64,000 nt of DNA from Micromonospora echinaurantiaca (GTDB lineage Bacteria; Actinomycetota; Actinomycetes; Mycobacteriales; Micromonosporaceae): assembly GCF_900090235.1 (NCBI RefSeq), contig NZ_LT607750.1:3732501-3796500 (forward strand). Direction: 5' to 3'. Below the pieces are notes generated by a model. That model saw only the letters and a list, made by a program, of their open reading frames with translations, had not been told where the DNA came from and ran no database searches. A program made the position numbers and the translations under genes. Of this stretch, positions 53,078 to 62,368 are shown one piece after another (positions within the stretch are counted from its first letter, which is position 1; each line of letters begins with the position of its first letter).

Positions 53078-54260
53078 TTGAGCGTCGCACCGGATCGCGT
53101 GGTCATCGGGATGGACCCGCATAAGCGTTCCGCCACGATCGAGGTCATGGCCGGCGACGAGACCGTCGTCGGGGCGGGCCGGTTCGACACCGGCCGGGAC
53201 GGCTACGCGGCGATGAGGAAGTACGCCAGGCAATGGCCGCACCGGGTCTGGGCGATCGAGGGCTGCCAGGACATCGGCCGGCACATCGCCAACCGACTGC
53301 TCGCCGATGGCGAACAGGTCGTCGACGTGCCACCGAAGCTGTCCGCCCGGGCGCGGGTGTTCGCCACCGGGCAGGGCCGCAAGACCGACGCCACGGACGC
53401 GCACTCCGTGGCGCTGGTCGGCACCCGGATGGCCGGACTGCGCCCGGTCGTCAACGACGAACAGCTCGCCCTGCTGCGGATTCTGGTCGACCGGCGCCGC
53501 TCCCTCGGTGAGGACCACACCAGGATGGTCTCCCAGCTGCACCAGCTGCTGCTGGAACTGATCCCCGGCGGAGCGACGAAGAGCCTGTCCGCCGCCCAGG
53601 CCAAGCACTGCTGGCCACAGTCAGACCCCGTGACGCGGTCGGCAAAACCCGACGCCGGGTGGCCGCGGAGCTGATCAGCGACCTCGAACGGGTCTACCAA
53701 CGCTCCAAAGACGCCGACAAGGAACTCAAGGAACTGGTGGCCTCCACCGGCACCACACTGATGGACCTGCACGGCATCGGACCATCCGGCGCCGCCCGGC
53801 TGCTGGTCGAGGCCGGCGACATCACCCGCTTCCCCAACCGGGCCCACTTCGCCTCCTGGAACGGCACCGCCCCCATCGACGCCTCCTCTGGCGATCAGGT
53901 TCGACACCGGCTCTCCCGCGCCGGCAACCGGCAAATCAACCGCGTGCTGCACACCATGGCCACCGTCCAGCTGCGCAACCCCACCAAAGGACGCGCCTAC
54001 TTTGACCGGAAGAAGACCTCCGGCAAGACATCCATGGAAGTCATGCGCGCGCTCAAACGACGCCTGTCCGACATCGTCTACCGGCGCATGATCAACGACG
54101 CCGCAGCCGCCATGGCGGCGGGCCCGGGAGGACACCGGGGAACGACTACAGACTCCAGCGTGACCAGCTCGCATCCCCAAGCCGGCTCTTCGGAGAAGTC
54201 ACTTCCCGGACCCGCCGACACCAGCTTAAAACCCCACTCCTGGCGGTGTCTTGACACCGA
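53078..54260 (+). pseudogene. IS110-family transposase, copy 2, frameshifted
   Basis: TTG 53078 with GGAGG at 53068-53072 opens a DEDD domain (VIGMDPHKRSATIEVM, VWAIEGCQD, GRKTDATDAHSVALVG). At about 53605 the family reading leaves this frame and continues one base over as ALLATVRPRDAVGKTRRRVA and ELISDLERVYQRSKDADKEL, to the Tnp_20 domain with LHGIGPSGAARLLVEAG and RAGNRQINRVLHTMA. A single missing base explains the shift. The frame then runs past the expected end of the element near 54260, so its stop is lost too. It differs clearly in sequence from copy 1. Confidence 0.8.
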
Positions 54261-54441
54261 GGGGAGCCAGATCCGGATACCGAGCTGTGGCAGGCCGTCG
54301 ATGCGCCGCGCGCCCGCCCTAAGGAGTGGCGGCCCCGCGGGCCGCCCACCGCGGTCATGGCTGTCCGCCGCTGTTGGTCTCTGCCCGTCCCTCCGAGATC
54401 GTGTCAGCCTGTGGCTGGCTCCGCGCCGGAGGCAGTGGTGC

Positions 54442-57207
54442 TCACTTCTTGGCAGGGTTGCTCCGAAGCCGGCTGGCGAGTGTGATGGTTGCTTCCTGGG
54501 GTTCGGCGTCGAGGTCGGCCAGGGCTTTGGTCAGGGCACGCAGGAGGGTGCGGATGCCGTCGGCGTCGCCGAGGGCGTGGCGGACGTGCATGGCGCGTGT
54601 GTAGAGGGCTTCGTTGTAGCGGTCCAGCCCGATGGCCTTGTCGAGTAAGTCGGATGCGCCCTGTGGGTCAGTGTCGACGAGGTCGTCTGCCAGCAGCAGG
54701 TGGGCTTCGATGCCCCACCGGCGCACGGTTTCCCGGTGCGGCTGGAGCCATTCGTAGTCTTGGCCGTCTGCCAGTGGTGCTGTGTAGAGGTCGCAGGCGG
54801 CGGTGAGCAGTTCGCGGCGGCGAGGGCCGGTGGCGATGGTGGCCGTACGCAGCAGGTCGCGGAGGGTCCAGACGTCGACGTCGACGGTGGTTGGGTCGAG
54901 GCGGTAGCGTCCGGCGCTCTTGACGACGTAGGCGTTTTTCGCGTCGAAGGTGCTGGCTCGGCCGAGTACGTGTCGTAGGTTGCTGGCGTTGGTGTGCACG
55001 CGTTGGTCGGCTTGGCTGATGCGGGCGTCGGGTTCGAGGTATTCGCCGATCTCGCGGGTGGTGACTCCGTCGGGGTGGCAGGCCAGGAACACGGCGAGTT
55101 CGAGGGCTTTGGCGCGCAGTGGCCGGCCGGGCTGGCTGATGTCTTCGATCCGTGGAGGCCCGAGCACCCGCAGTCGTGCCTTGCCGATGGCGGTGGTCTG
55201 AGCAGGTGAGGCGAGCGGTATGTGCTGTCCGGAAGGCTCGGTGCCGTTCCGACTCTGCTGTAGTGGCACGGCCGCGCGGGATTCCTGGGATGACGCGAGA
55301 GCGCTTCGTTCGCCGGTCTGCGCCTCTCGCAGGGTGTTGAGGATCTGGAGCGCGGTGATGGCGTCGAGCACGGGCAGGCGTGATGGGATGGGCTCCGTCG
55401 CCGTCCCGGATGCGAGTGTGGTGTGGCCGTGCGGGGTGACGTCAACGGTGGCGCCATGGTGCCACTCGCCGAGCAGGAGGGCGGACACGCCGAGGTCGGC
55501 GCCGAGGGTAAGAGCGGTCTTCGCGCGCATCTGCGCACCGGGGGGTGGGGTCTGGGTGATGAGCATGACCGGTGGCAGCCTTTCCTCGTCGAGGGCTTGC
55601 CGGCGCAGGTCGTCCAGGTCGGTCACGGTGTGCTCGTCGAGGATGCGGCTGCGGTGCAGTAGCCGGGCCTCGATCGCCGTGAGCGCGTCATCGACACCGT
55701 CGGCGACATGCAGCCGCGGCCATGGTTGGAGAGCTGTCGCGTCGGGGCCGAGGAGTGCGATGAGGGTGGTGTCGTCGATCACGACTACCCCGCGCGTGTC
55801 GGGGTGGTGCGGGCCGCCGGTGGCCAGGACTGCGACGAGGGCAGCGCGGGCGACGGCGTGGCTGCCGTCGCCGGTGATGCCGGTTGCGCCGGGCGGCAAC
55901 GACCCGAGCTCGGGTACATAGGCGGGTGACTCGCTGCCGTCGTCGCCTAGGTTCGGTTCGGTGCGTTGTTGGGCGGCTAGGGCGCGGCGGATCTGGACCA
56001 CCGGTGTAGGTAGCTCGGTTGGCGGGTCCTCGTCGGGGTCGCCGGTGTAGCGACGGCGGCGTTGGAGCCAGACCATTGCCGCGGCAGCGCTGATGGCGGC
56101 AGCGAGTGACCACGGCAGCCAGGTGGAGGGTGACAGCTGCAGACCGTGTCCATCCGTCCTCGGCATGGGATGGGGTGTGTCGGTGGCGGTCGGTGAGACT
56201 GGCAGTGGGGCTTGGCTGGTGGTCGTTGGCGAGGAGGCCGGCGACACTGCCGAGGTGCTCGGGGCTGCCGAAGGCTGCGTGGCCGCCGGTGGCGGCACAG
56301 CGGGATCGGTCGGCTCCGGGGCGACGCTCGGCGATGAGGGCGGTGTCATCGGCTGGTCGGACGGTGGCTTGGGTGGTCGCGGGGGTTCGGCGGCGTTCGG
56401 AGGGCGGGCGTCGATGGGTAGGCGAAGTTCCCAGCCGGGGTAGATGAGATCGCAGTCGCGCAGGGTGCCGCCGACGCCGGGGAAGTGGCGGTGCTTGTTC
56501 AGGCGGCAGATCTCCGGCCATCGGTTCGCGTCGCCAAGCCATTCGTTGGCGATTTTGGACAGGGTGTCGTGTCGCTCAACGGTGTAGTGGTAGCGCTGGT
56601 TGGCGACCTGGATGATGGCGGCCCCGCGGGCGGTGGCTTGCCGGGGAATGTCGGCGTGGTCGGTGGCGGCGGCGGGCGTGGTCGGCTGATCGCGGTTCGC
56701 CGTGTGGTCGACGGAGCCGGCGGAGGTGACAGCGATCGCGGCGGTACCGGCCAGGCCGAAGACGAGCCGGTGAAGGGGGGCCGGGAGCCTGAGGACGGGG
56801 ATGCGCCACCGGGTCACCGCGGCGAGGATCTCGGCGAGCAGGAGCAGCGCGAACACGCCCCACAGCAGCCACAGGGCCCACAATGCGACGCCGGTGAGGA
56901 CAGCGGGGGTGAATCGGCCGCTGGAGCGGGCGAACCAGTCAGGGATCTCCGAGGAGTGTGGCAGCCGCCGCAGGGGGTTCCCGCCGGCCATCCACAGCAG
57001 TGCCGGTGCCGCGGCCAGGAGGATGCCGGCACTGAGGACAGCCCGCGCGGCGCTGGCCAGGGAACGCGACAGCGGCACAGCGCGCCGGTGCGGGTCTTGC
57101 GGAGGGTGGATGGTGGCTCGCGCGCCGTACTCGGCGAGTTTGTCGCCTCTGTCCGGTGGCGTATGCGGCACCTGTCCCTCCTCCACGATTGGGTCCTCGT
57201 CCCGCAT
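54442..57207 (-). CDS. LysM and BTAD domain membrane regulator
   Basis: The protein of about 921 residues starts with a short cytoplasmic tail and hydrophobic segments (SAGILLAAAPALLWMAGG and LTGVALWALWLLWGVFALLL), then a LysM motif (YTVERHDTLSKIANEWLGDA to LIYPGWELRLP, about residues 205-265), a Pro/Ser/Thr-rich spacer, another helix (LAAAISAAAAMVWLQRRRR), a long domain, and a C-terminal BTAD (bacterial transcriptional activator) region with RLRVLGPPRIED and TREIGEYLEPDARISQADQR, followed by TPR-like helices. It can sense the wall outside and act on DNA or proteins inside. ATG 57207 is chosen since the frame upstream is Arg-rich. Confidence 0.82.
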   Translation of the reverse strand: MRDEDPIVEEGQVPHTPPDRGDKLAEYGARATIHPPQDPHRRAVPLSRSLASAARAVLSAGILLAAAPALLWMAGGNPLRRLPHSSEIPDWFARSSGRFTPAVLTGVALWALWLLWGVFALLLLAEILAAVTRWRIPVLRLPAPLHRLVFGLAGTAAIAVTSAGSVDHTANRDQPTTPAAATDHADIPRQATARGAAIIQVANQRYHYTVERHDTLSKIANEWLGDANRWPEICRLNKHRHFPGVGGTLRDCDLIYPGWELRLPIDARPPNAAEPPRPPKPPSDQPMTPPSSPSVAPEPTDPAVPPPAATQPSAAPSTSAVSPASSPTTTSQAPLPVSPTATDTPHPMPRTDGHGLQLSPSTWLPWSLAAAISAAAAMVWLQRRRRYTGDPDEDPPTELPTPVVQIRRALAAQQRTEPNLGDDGSESPAYVPELGSLPPGATGITGDGSHAVARAALVAVLATGGPHHPDTRGVVVIDDTTLIALLGPDATALQPWPRLHVADGVDDALTAIEARLLHRSRILDEHTVTDLDDLRRQALDEERLPPVMLITQTPPPGAQMRAKTALTLGADLGVSALLLGEWHHGATVDVTPHGHTTLASGTATEPIPSRLPVLDAITALQILNTLREAQTGERSALASSQESRAAVPLQQSRNGTEPSGQHIPLASPAQTTAIGKARLRVLGPPRIEDISQPGRPLRAKALELAVFLACHPDGVTTREIGEYLEPDARISQADQRVHTNASNLRHVLGRASTFDAKNAYVVKSAGRYRLDPTTVDVDVWTLRDLLRTATIATGPRRRELLTAACDLYTAPLADGQDYEWLQPHRETVRRWGIEAHLLLADDLVDTDPQGASDLLDKAIGLDRYNEALYTRAMHVRHALGDADGIRTLLRALTKALADLDAEPQEATITLASRLRSNPAKK

Positions 57208-57328
57208 ACACGATCTTCGGTATGTCCAGCTATCCCGGCGAGAAGGATTCTCACCATCCGCACACATACGATCACGCAGAGGGGGTCGGAATTGAAGCTG
57301 CTCGCCCCGGCGGGCGAGACTGCGCCTC
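57208..57328. promoter_or_regulatory. Divergent promoter region
   Basis: This 121-base gap separates the LysM/BTAD gene and the Hsp70-like gene, which point away from each other, so it must contain both promoters. I could not define -35 and -10 boxes with confidence. Confidence 0.4.
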
Positions 57329-59272
57329 ATGCCAAGCGGGGGCGTCAGGTTGTCCGTGGATCTCAGTTCGTCGGCCATCGCCGCGACGGTCAGTTGGCAG
57401 AGCGTACGGGTTCCCGTTCTCATCGACGGTCGACTCGTCATGCCACCCGGCGTCGTCATAGGCCCTGCAGGTCAGGTGTACGTCGGCCTCGAAACGGCGG
57501 CCGTAAGGCCCCTGCCGGCGGACCACCGTGTCGTCGACAACCCGACCGACCTACTCGGCAAGCCCACGCAGCCCGCCGATGCGGCCGATCCCCTCGACGC
57601 CGTGGGGCTGCTCGCCACCATGCTGCGGCACATCGCCCACTACGCTGCTCACCACGTCAGCGAGCCAATCACCGAGCTCACCGTGACCATTCCAGCGAGC
57701 TGGGGGCCACGTCGTCGGGGACAGCTAGCCGAAGCGGCCACCCGATCCGGGCTACCGTCTCCCACCCTGGTCACCGCGCCCGCCGCCCTGGCCTCCTACG
57801 CCCAGACGCTCGGTCTCACGGCGCCCGAAGCCTCGTGCCTTCTCGTCTGCCAGGCCGACCGCCATCCCCCGGCCCTCACCGTCCTCCAGACGGTCGCCGA
57901 TGGCTACCGCGAACTGGCGACGCAGCAGATCGAGCTTGCCCACGACCTCGACGACCTCATGACCCGCCGCGTCGTTCAGACGGCAACCGCTGACAACGAC
58001 CCGCTGCGAGCGGCGATCAGCCAGCCCGGCGACGCCGAAGCAGACGGACGTGACGCCCTCTTGGAGGCCGTCCGCACCGCACGGCATCTGCTTGCCACAC
58101 AGGATCGGGCACCGGTCCTGCTGCCCGCGCCCCGCCAGCCCGCGGTCATCACCCGCGACGACGTCTCGATCGCCGCGCAGCCCCTCCTCGATCAGGTACC
58201 CAAGGCAGTCGGCGAACTCCTCGACACGGCTGACGTGGACAAGCAGCACCTCGCCGGCGTCGTGTTGAGGTCAGCTCACGGTCTGCCGGGGCTGGCGGAC
58301 CGCCTCGCCGCAGCTACCGGCACCGTGCCGACTCTCATCGACCAGTCCCATGCCCTCGCCGACGGGGCCCTGCACCTCACCGCCACCCACCGGCCGGCGC
58401 CCCGTGCCGCGTCCGCACGACTACCCCGCGTCCGGCTCCGCATCAGCGACCTCACCAGCGCCCTCATCATCGGCGCCTGCTCTCTCACGCTCCTGCTTCA
58501 AGCGGTCCTCACCGCGTACATCACCACCGTCCAGCTCCGGGTCGTCGGTGTGCGCACCTCACTGCCGCAACTGGGCACCGCCGGCGCGCTCGCGATGCTG
58601 ACCGCTTTCGCCGTAGCGCATCTCGCCCCCACCACCTGGCTCGCTGGACCGCCCACGCCCTCGGCGCCCGAACCGGCAACAGGCAGCCTCATCCGCCGCG
58701 GATACTTCACCGCCGCCGTCGGCGGCGCGGTCGCCGCAGCCCTCTACGGCCTCGCCACCGGCACCGCGGTCCATTACGACTACACCCCGTACCTGAAGTG
58801 GACCCTCGGTGGCGCCCTACCACTGGCCGCCTGCGCCGCTGTCATCGCCACCATCGCGCCCCGGATCCCCACCGACGCCCTGCCGGCCTGGCTGGCGCTG
58901 ACCCGCCCAGCGATCACCCACGTGGCCATCGCCACCGCCGGAATCTTCCTCATGCGGGCAGCACTGACCCTCACCACCCCCGTCGACCTGACCGGCATGC
59001 CCGGCCTCGCCGGCAGCGCCGGAGCGGCACTCGTCGGCGTGGCCACGGCCCTGACCGCCAGCCGAAGCCGCACCATCCGCACCATCACCGCACCCGGCCT
59101 GGCCATCGGCTACGCCCTCGTCTTCACCCACGACACCACCACCGCCCTGACCATCGGCTACCTCATCGCACTCACCTGGTGGGGCATCCGACTCACCGCA
59201 CAAACCCTGCGACTCGCCTTCCCCACCACGGCAACGGCACTGCACCGCCTCCTCGATCGCGCCAACGGCTAG
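57329..59272 (+). CDS. Hsp70-like protein with C-terminal membrane domain
   Basis: The 647-residue protein has an N-terminal Hsp70/actin-like ATPase fold: VRLSVDLSSSAIAATVSW in place of the DnaK phosphate loop, ELTVTIPASWGPRRRGQLAE, then APAALASYAQTLGL and a second phosphate-loop region (VLRSAHGLPGLADRLAAATG). Key DnaK residues such as the DLGTT motif are changed, so ATP use is uncertain. From about residue 370 seven or so membrane helices follow, for example LIIGACSLTLLLQAVLTAYI. It is divergent from the LysM/BTAD gene; both probably form a pair at the membrane. Confidence 0.75.
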   Translation: MPSGGVRLSVDLSSSAIAATVSWQSVRVPVLIDGRLVMPPGVVIGPAGQVYVGLETAAVRPLPADHRVVDNPTDLLGKPTQPADAADPLDAVGLLATMLRHIAHYAAHHVSEPITELTVTIPASWGPRRRGQLAEAATRSGLPSPTLVTAPAALASYAQTLGLTAPEASCLLVCQADRHPPALTVLQTVADGYRELATQQIELAHDLDDLMTRRVVQTATADNDPLRAAISQPGDAEADGRDALLEAVRTARHLLATQDRAPVLLPAPRQPAVITRDDVSIAAQPLLDQVPKAVGELLDTADVDKQHLAGVVLRSAHGLPGLADRLAAATGTVPTLIDQSHALADGALHLTATHRPAPRAASARLPRVRLRISDLTSALIIGACSLTLLLQAVLTAYITTVQLRVVGVRTSLPQLGTAGALAMLTAFAVAHLAPTTWLAGPPTPSAPEPATGSLIRRGYFTAAVGGAVAAALYGLATGTAVHYDYTPYLKWTLGGALPLAACAAVIATIAPRIPTDALPAWLALTRPAITHVAIATAGIFLMRAALTLTTPVDLTGMPGLAGSAGAALVGVATALTASRSRTIRTITAPGLAIGYALVFTHDTTTALTIGYLIALTWWGIRLTAQTLRLAFPTTATALHRLLDRANG

Positions 59273-60231
59273 AGCCAAGGGACGCAGGCGAAGGCGGCGT
59301 CGGCTCCACCCCCTTCCGTGATCGGCAGGACAGGCCGCGGCGTAGTTTCGCGGCGCCGGCCCGAGCTTTCGGCAGGTCGCCGGCTAACCCGTCCAACCCG
59401 CGGACAACTGCCCGGCCTCCACCTCCGCCGGCGGGATCCGAAGCCAGGCGTCCTCGTGCCCGCGTGGTCGGTTCACCTCATCCAGCGGCCACTCATCGCC
59501 ACTGCCGTCAACGTTGGTGCGCCATCTTGTGCCGCAACTCAGGAATCCGAAGTACGGCGTCAAATGCCTTCGCCCTGGTCAGACCGACCCCGGCTCGACG
59601 CCTGTCAGTACGGGCAGCACATCGGTTTCGAACTCCCCAACCGGCCCGCGCTGGAGACACCCGCGCTCCTGCCGATCGTGCATTGCAGCCAGCGTCACCC
59701 GAGCACCCTCACCTTCACCTCTACCGAAAGGCCACTCGCCATGGGAACGCTTCCGAAACTCCGGATCTACACCGATCTTGATCAGACCGGGCGAACGAGC
59801 GCTACGGCCAGGTCAACGCGCTCCTACGCGCCCGAGCCCTCTACAAAGTCACGCCATATCTCACCATCCGGCGGAGGCTTCGCAACCGCCCCTCATCCAC
59901 GCGCAGCTCTGAAGGGTCAGCGCAAGGATGCCCGCCCGCACGGGTCACAGAGTCTCACCACCACAGAGATCAACGGCAGGCTTGACACCGTGGGGCCGCA
60001 ACGGGTGGATGGACGTCCACAGCAGACATTCCGCGCGGCCGTGCATCGCGGCGGCAGCGCCATCCACCCGTGGTCCCGGCCAGGCTGGGGCCCCGAAAGG
60101 ACACCTGATCCATGCCCGCCTCACCCCCCACCCGCCCACGGATTCAGGCCGTCAGATGCCACCGGTCGCCGGCAGTCCGCCGGCCGCGCCGGGCCGCGCC
60201 GGCGACCCGGTACCGCCAAGGTAGGCCGGCG
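59273..60231. other. 959-bp region with no intact gene
   Basis: The open frames are Pro/Arg-rich or antisense-like, except the scrap at 59741-59900. The region lies between the Hsp70-like gene and the excisionase, where related elements often keep replication genes. Confidence 0.45.
59741..59900 (+). pseudogene. Short frameshifted gene scrap
   Basis: ATG 59741, with GAAAGG upstream, reads MGTLPKLRIYTDLDQT; the next frame then carries RANERYGQVNALLRARALYK and VTPYLTIRRRL. Together they look like the start of a gene with one indel near 59785. Neither half is recognised. Confidence 0.3.
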
Positions 60232-60441
60232 ATGACCGGCCCGACCGCCTCCGAATGGCGGCCAGATCCGCTCCTGACCATCGATGACCTTGCCGCCTGG
60301 CTGGGCAAGCCCAAGAACACCCTCTACGCCTGGCACAGCCGAGGCAAAGGACCGCGCGCCATCCGCGTGGGCAACACGCTGCGCTACCGGCGCAGCGAGG
60401 TCGAACGCTGGCTCGACGAACACACCGATTCGGAGCGATAA
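60232..60441 (+). CDS. xis: Excisionase-like helix-turn-helix protein
   Basis: The product of about 69 residues is a small MerR/AlpA-type winged helix: LLTIDDLAAWLGKPKNTLYA forms the helix-turn-helix and GPRAIRVGNTLRYRRSEVER the wing and following helix. Such proteins direct tyrosine integrases towards excision. ATG 60232 follows AAGGTAGG; the upstream frame is Arg/Pro-rich and rejected. Three bases separate it from the integrase gene, a usual arrangement in actinobacterial integrative elements. Confidence 0.82.
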   Translation: MTGPTASEWRPDPLLTIDDLAAWLGKPKNTLYAWHSRGKGPRAIRVGNTLRYRRSEVERWLDEHTDSER

Positions 60442-60444
60442 GCC

Positions 60445-61656
60445 ATGGCCCGTCCTGAACTGCCCATCGGCACGTCCGGCAAGATCCGCACCGAGAAGCT
60501 CGGTCCTAGCCGGTTCCGCGCCAGAGTCCGGTTCCGTGACTACGACGGCGTAACCCGCGACATCGAGGTCACCGACACTACCGGCCCGGCCGCCGTCCGG
60601 GCGTTGAAGGTCAAGCTCCGCGACCGCAGCACCCCAAATGACGACGAGATCACCCGGGAGACCCGCGTCAGCGCACTGGCCGAACTCTGGATCGAGGAAA
60701 TCACCGCCGAGGAACGGATCGCACCGCAAACGATCCACCGGTACCAGGCCAGCCTGCGCACCACCATCCTGCCCGCCCTGGGCAACCTCCGCATCCGCGA
60801 GGCCAGCGTCGGACGACTGGATCGGTTCCTGCGAGACATCGCCAAGGACCGCCCCTCGACCGCCAAAGGCGTCAAGGTCGCCCTCGGCCAGATGTTCGCA
60901 CTGGCCGTCCGGCACGGCGCAATCCCGAGCAACCCCGTACGCGACACCGGCCGGCTACGCAAACCCCGCCGCACGGTTGTCGCCCTCACCGACGAACACC
61001 TTCAGGCCGTCCGCACGGCGATCCGCGACTGGCAGCAACCCGTCCCCGGCAAACCCGGACCACGGCACACCGGCGACCTGGCCGACATCGTCGACCTCAT
61101 GCTCGCCACTGGTGCCCGCATCGGTGAGGTCCTCGCCCTGCGCTGGGAGGACCTGAACCTCGCCGCCGAACGCCCCACCCTGACGATCTGCGGCACGCTG
61201 GTCTACGTCAAAGGTCACGGCATCTTCCGGCAACCCTGGACCAAGAGCAACGCCGGCTACCGAATGCTCGTCCTGCCCCGATTCGCGGTCGGCATGCTCA
61301 TGGCTCGCAAACTCGCCGCCGCCGACAATCCACACGACGCCATCTTTGTCTCCCGATGCGGCACTTGGCTCTCCCCCAACAACGTCCGCCGCCAGTGGCG
61401 CCAGGCCCGCGCCGACACCGACCTCGACTGGGTCACCCCACACACCTTTCGCAAAACCGTCGCCACCCTCATCAAGGAGGAGACCGACACCCAAAGCGCC
61501 GCAGCACAGCTTGGACACTCCAGCGAAGAGATCACCACGACCTACTACATCGCCAAGCCCGTCCGAGCCCCGGACGTCTCCGACGTCCTCGAACGCCTCG
61601 CCGCCAACGCGGACGGAGCACCCACATCCCCAGCACACAACGATGCACAGCGATGA
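60445..61656 (+). CDS. int: Tyrosine-type site-specific integrase
   Basis: The 403-residue integrase joins and excises the element at the tRNA-Pro gene. It has an arm-binding N-terminal part (FRARVRFRDYDGVTRDIEV), a core-binding helical domain (LAELWIEEITAEERIAPQTI), and a complete catalytic domain. Arg225 lies in ATGARIGEVLALRW, Lys267 in WTKSNAGYR, His333 and Arg336 in PHTFRKT, His358 in LGHSS, and the nucleophile is Tyr367 or Tyr368 in TTYYIAK. Its 3' end lies 114 bases from the tRNA 3' end, and the gene points towards it, as expected for a right-end integrase. Confidence 0.92.
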   Translation: MARPELPIGTSGKIRTEKLGPSRFRARVRFRDYDGVTRDIEVTDTTGPAAVRALKVKLRDRSTPNDDEITRETRVSALAELWIEEITAEERIAPQTIHRYQASLRTTILPALGNLRIREASVGRLDRFLRDIAKDRPSTAKGVKVALGQMFALAVRHGAIPSNPVRDTGRLRKPRRTVVALTDEHLQAVRTAIRDWQQPVPGKPGPRHTGDLADIVDLMLATGARIGEVLALRWEDLNLAAERPTLTICGTLVYVKGHGIFRQPWTKSNAGYRMLVLPRFAVGMLMARKLAAADNPHDAIFVSRCGTWLSPNNVRRQWRQARADTDLDWVTPHTFRKTVATLIKEETDTQSAAAQLGHSSEEITTTYYIAKPVRAPDVSDVLERLAANADGAPTSPAHNDAQR

Positions 61657-61727
61657 CAAACGTGGTTGCCGTATCCGGTAAACGGGGGGTTTTCGGGGGG
61701 CGGTTCAAAACCTCATAGAAGAAAGTC

Positions 61728-61762
61728 AAAGCCCTGACCGCGTTTCCGCTGGTCAGGGCTTT
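61728..61762. terminator. Bidirectional terminator between int and tRNA-Pro
   Basis: AAAGCCCTGACC and GGTCAGGGCTTT form a perfect 12-bp stem with an 11-base loop, with T-runs on both strands. It ends the tRNA-Pro transcript on the minus strand and the integrase transcript on the plus strand. Confidence 0.75.
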
Positions 61763-61769
61763 CCTTTTG

Positions 61770-61843
<74 letters not shown>

Positions 61844-62368
61844 ATGCCACCGCGCGATTTCCCCCGCGACAGCCGGTACAGCTTAGCGCAGATCTTCCCG
61901 CGGCCCGCACACGCCCCTCCCGGCCCACGAACGTGCCGCCCGCCTCACCTCGCGTAGAGCTTCCTAGGAGGATAGGGGGCCGCTTCCCTGACGCCGGGCT
62001 TCGATGAGCTTGATCTCTTGCGGAGCCACCGGTACGCGAGTTTCGGGTTCTCTGCTCGGGCCATCCGGGCAGGCGGCGAAAGAGTGGCGGCGGTCGCACC
62101 GGGTCGGCTCGCCGGACCGGCCCCGCAGCTTCTCGATGTCGAAGTCGTCGTGGATGCCGATCTCCCGAGCCGCGGGTGGGTTCCCGGAAGCAGCGATACC
62201 GCAGAGTCATCAAAATGACTCTGCGGTATCACGCTCGCGGGGCAAGCCGGCGGTCCGGCAGGACACGCCCGGGGCCGCGCGGGCGGCCCCGGCCCGAAGA
62301 GATGTCATGGGCCGCACTCACGGACGAGCGTCCGCCCCGGATGGAAGCCCCACCCGGGAACGGACGCG
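61844..62368. other. 525-bp gap between tRNA-Pro and der, no gene
   Basis: Short frames on both strands lack family features. The one structured item is a 16-bp hairpin at 62195-62230. The gap should also contain the tRNA-Pro promoter, on the minus strand just above 61843. Confidence 0.45.
62195..62230. terminator. 16-bp perfect hairpin downstream of der
   Basis: GATACCGCAGAGTCAT and its exact complement flank a CAAA loop. On the minus strand it lies 138 bases after the der stop and could be a terminator, although no T-run follows. Its perfect pairing and lower GC than the neighbourhood are notable. Confidence 0.5.

Noticed and set aside
53590..53620. Programmed frameshift in IS110 copy 2
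   Set aside because: There is no slippery run at the shift, the shift needs a missing base, and IS110 transposases are normally single-frame.
58798..59781. A 327-codon plus-strand frame running out of the Hsp70-like gene
   Set aside because: It is a His/Arg/Pro-rich shadow over the membrane part and has no start signal.
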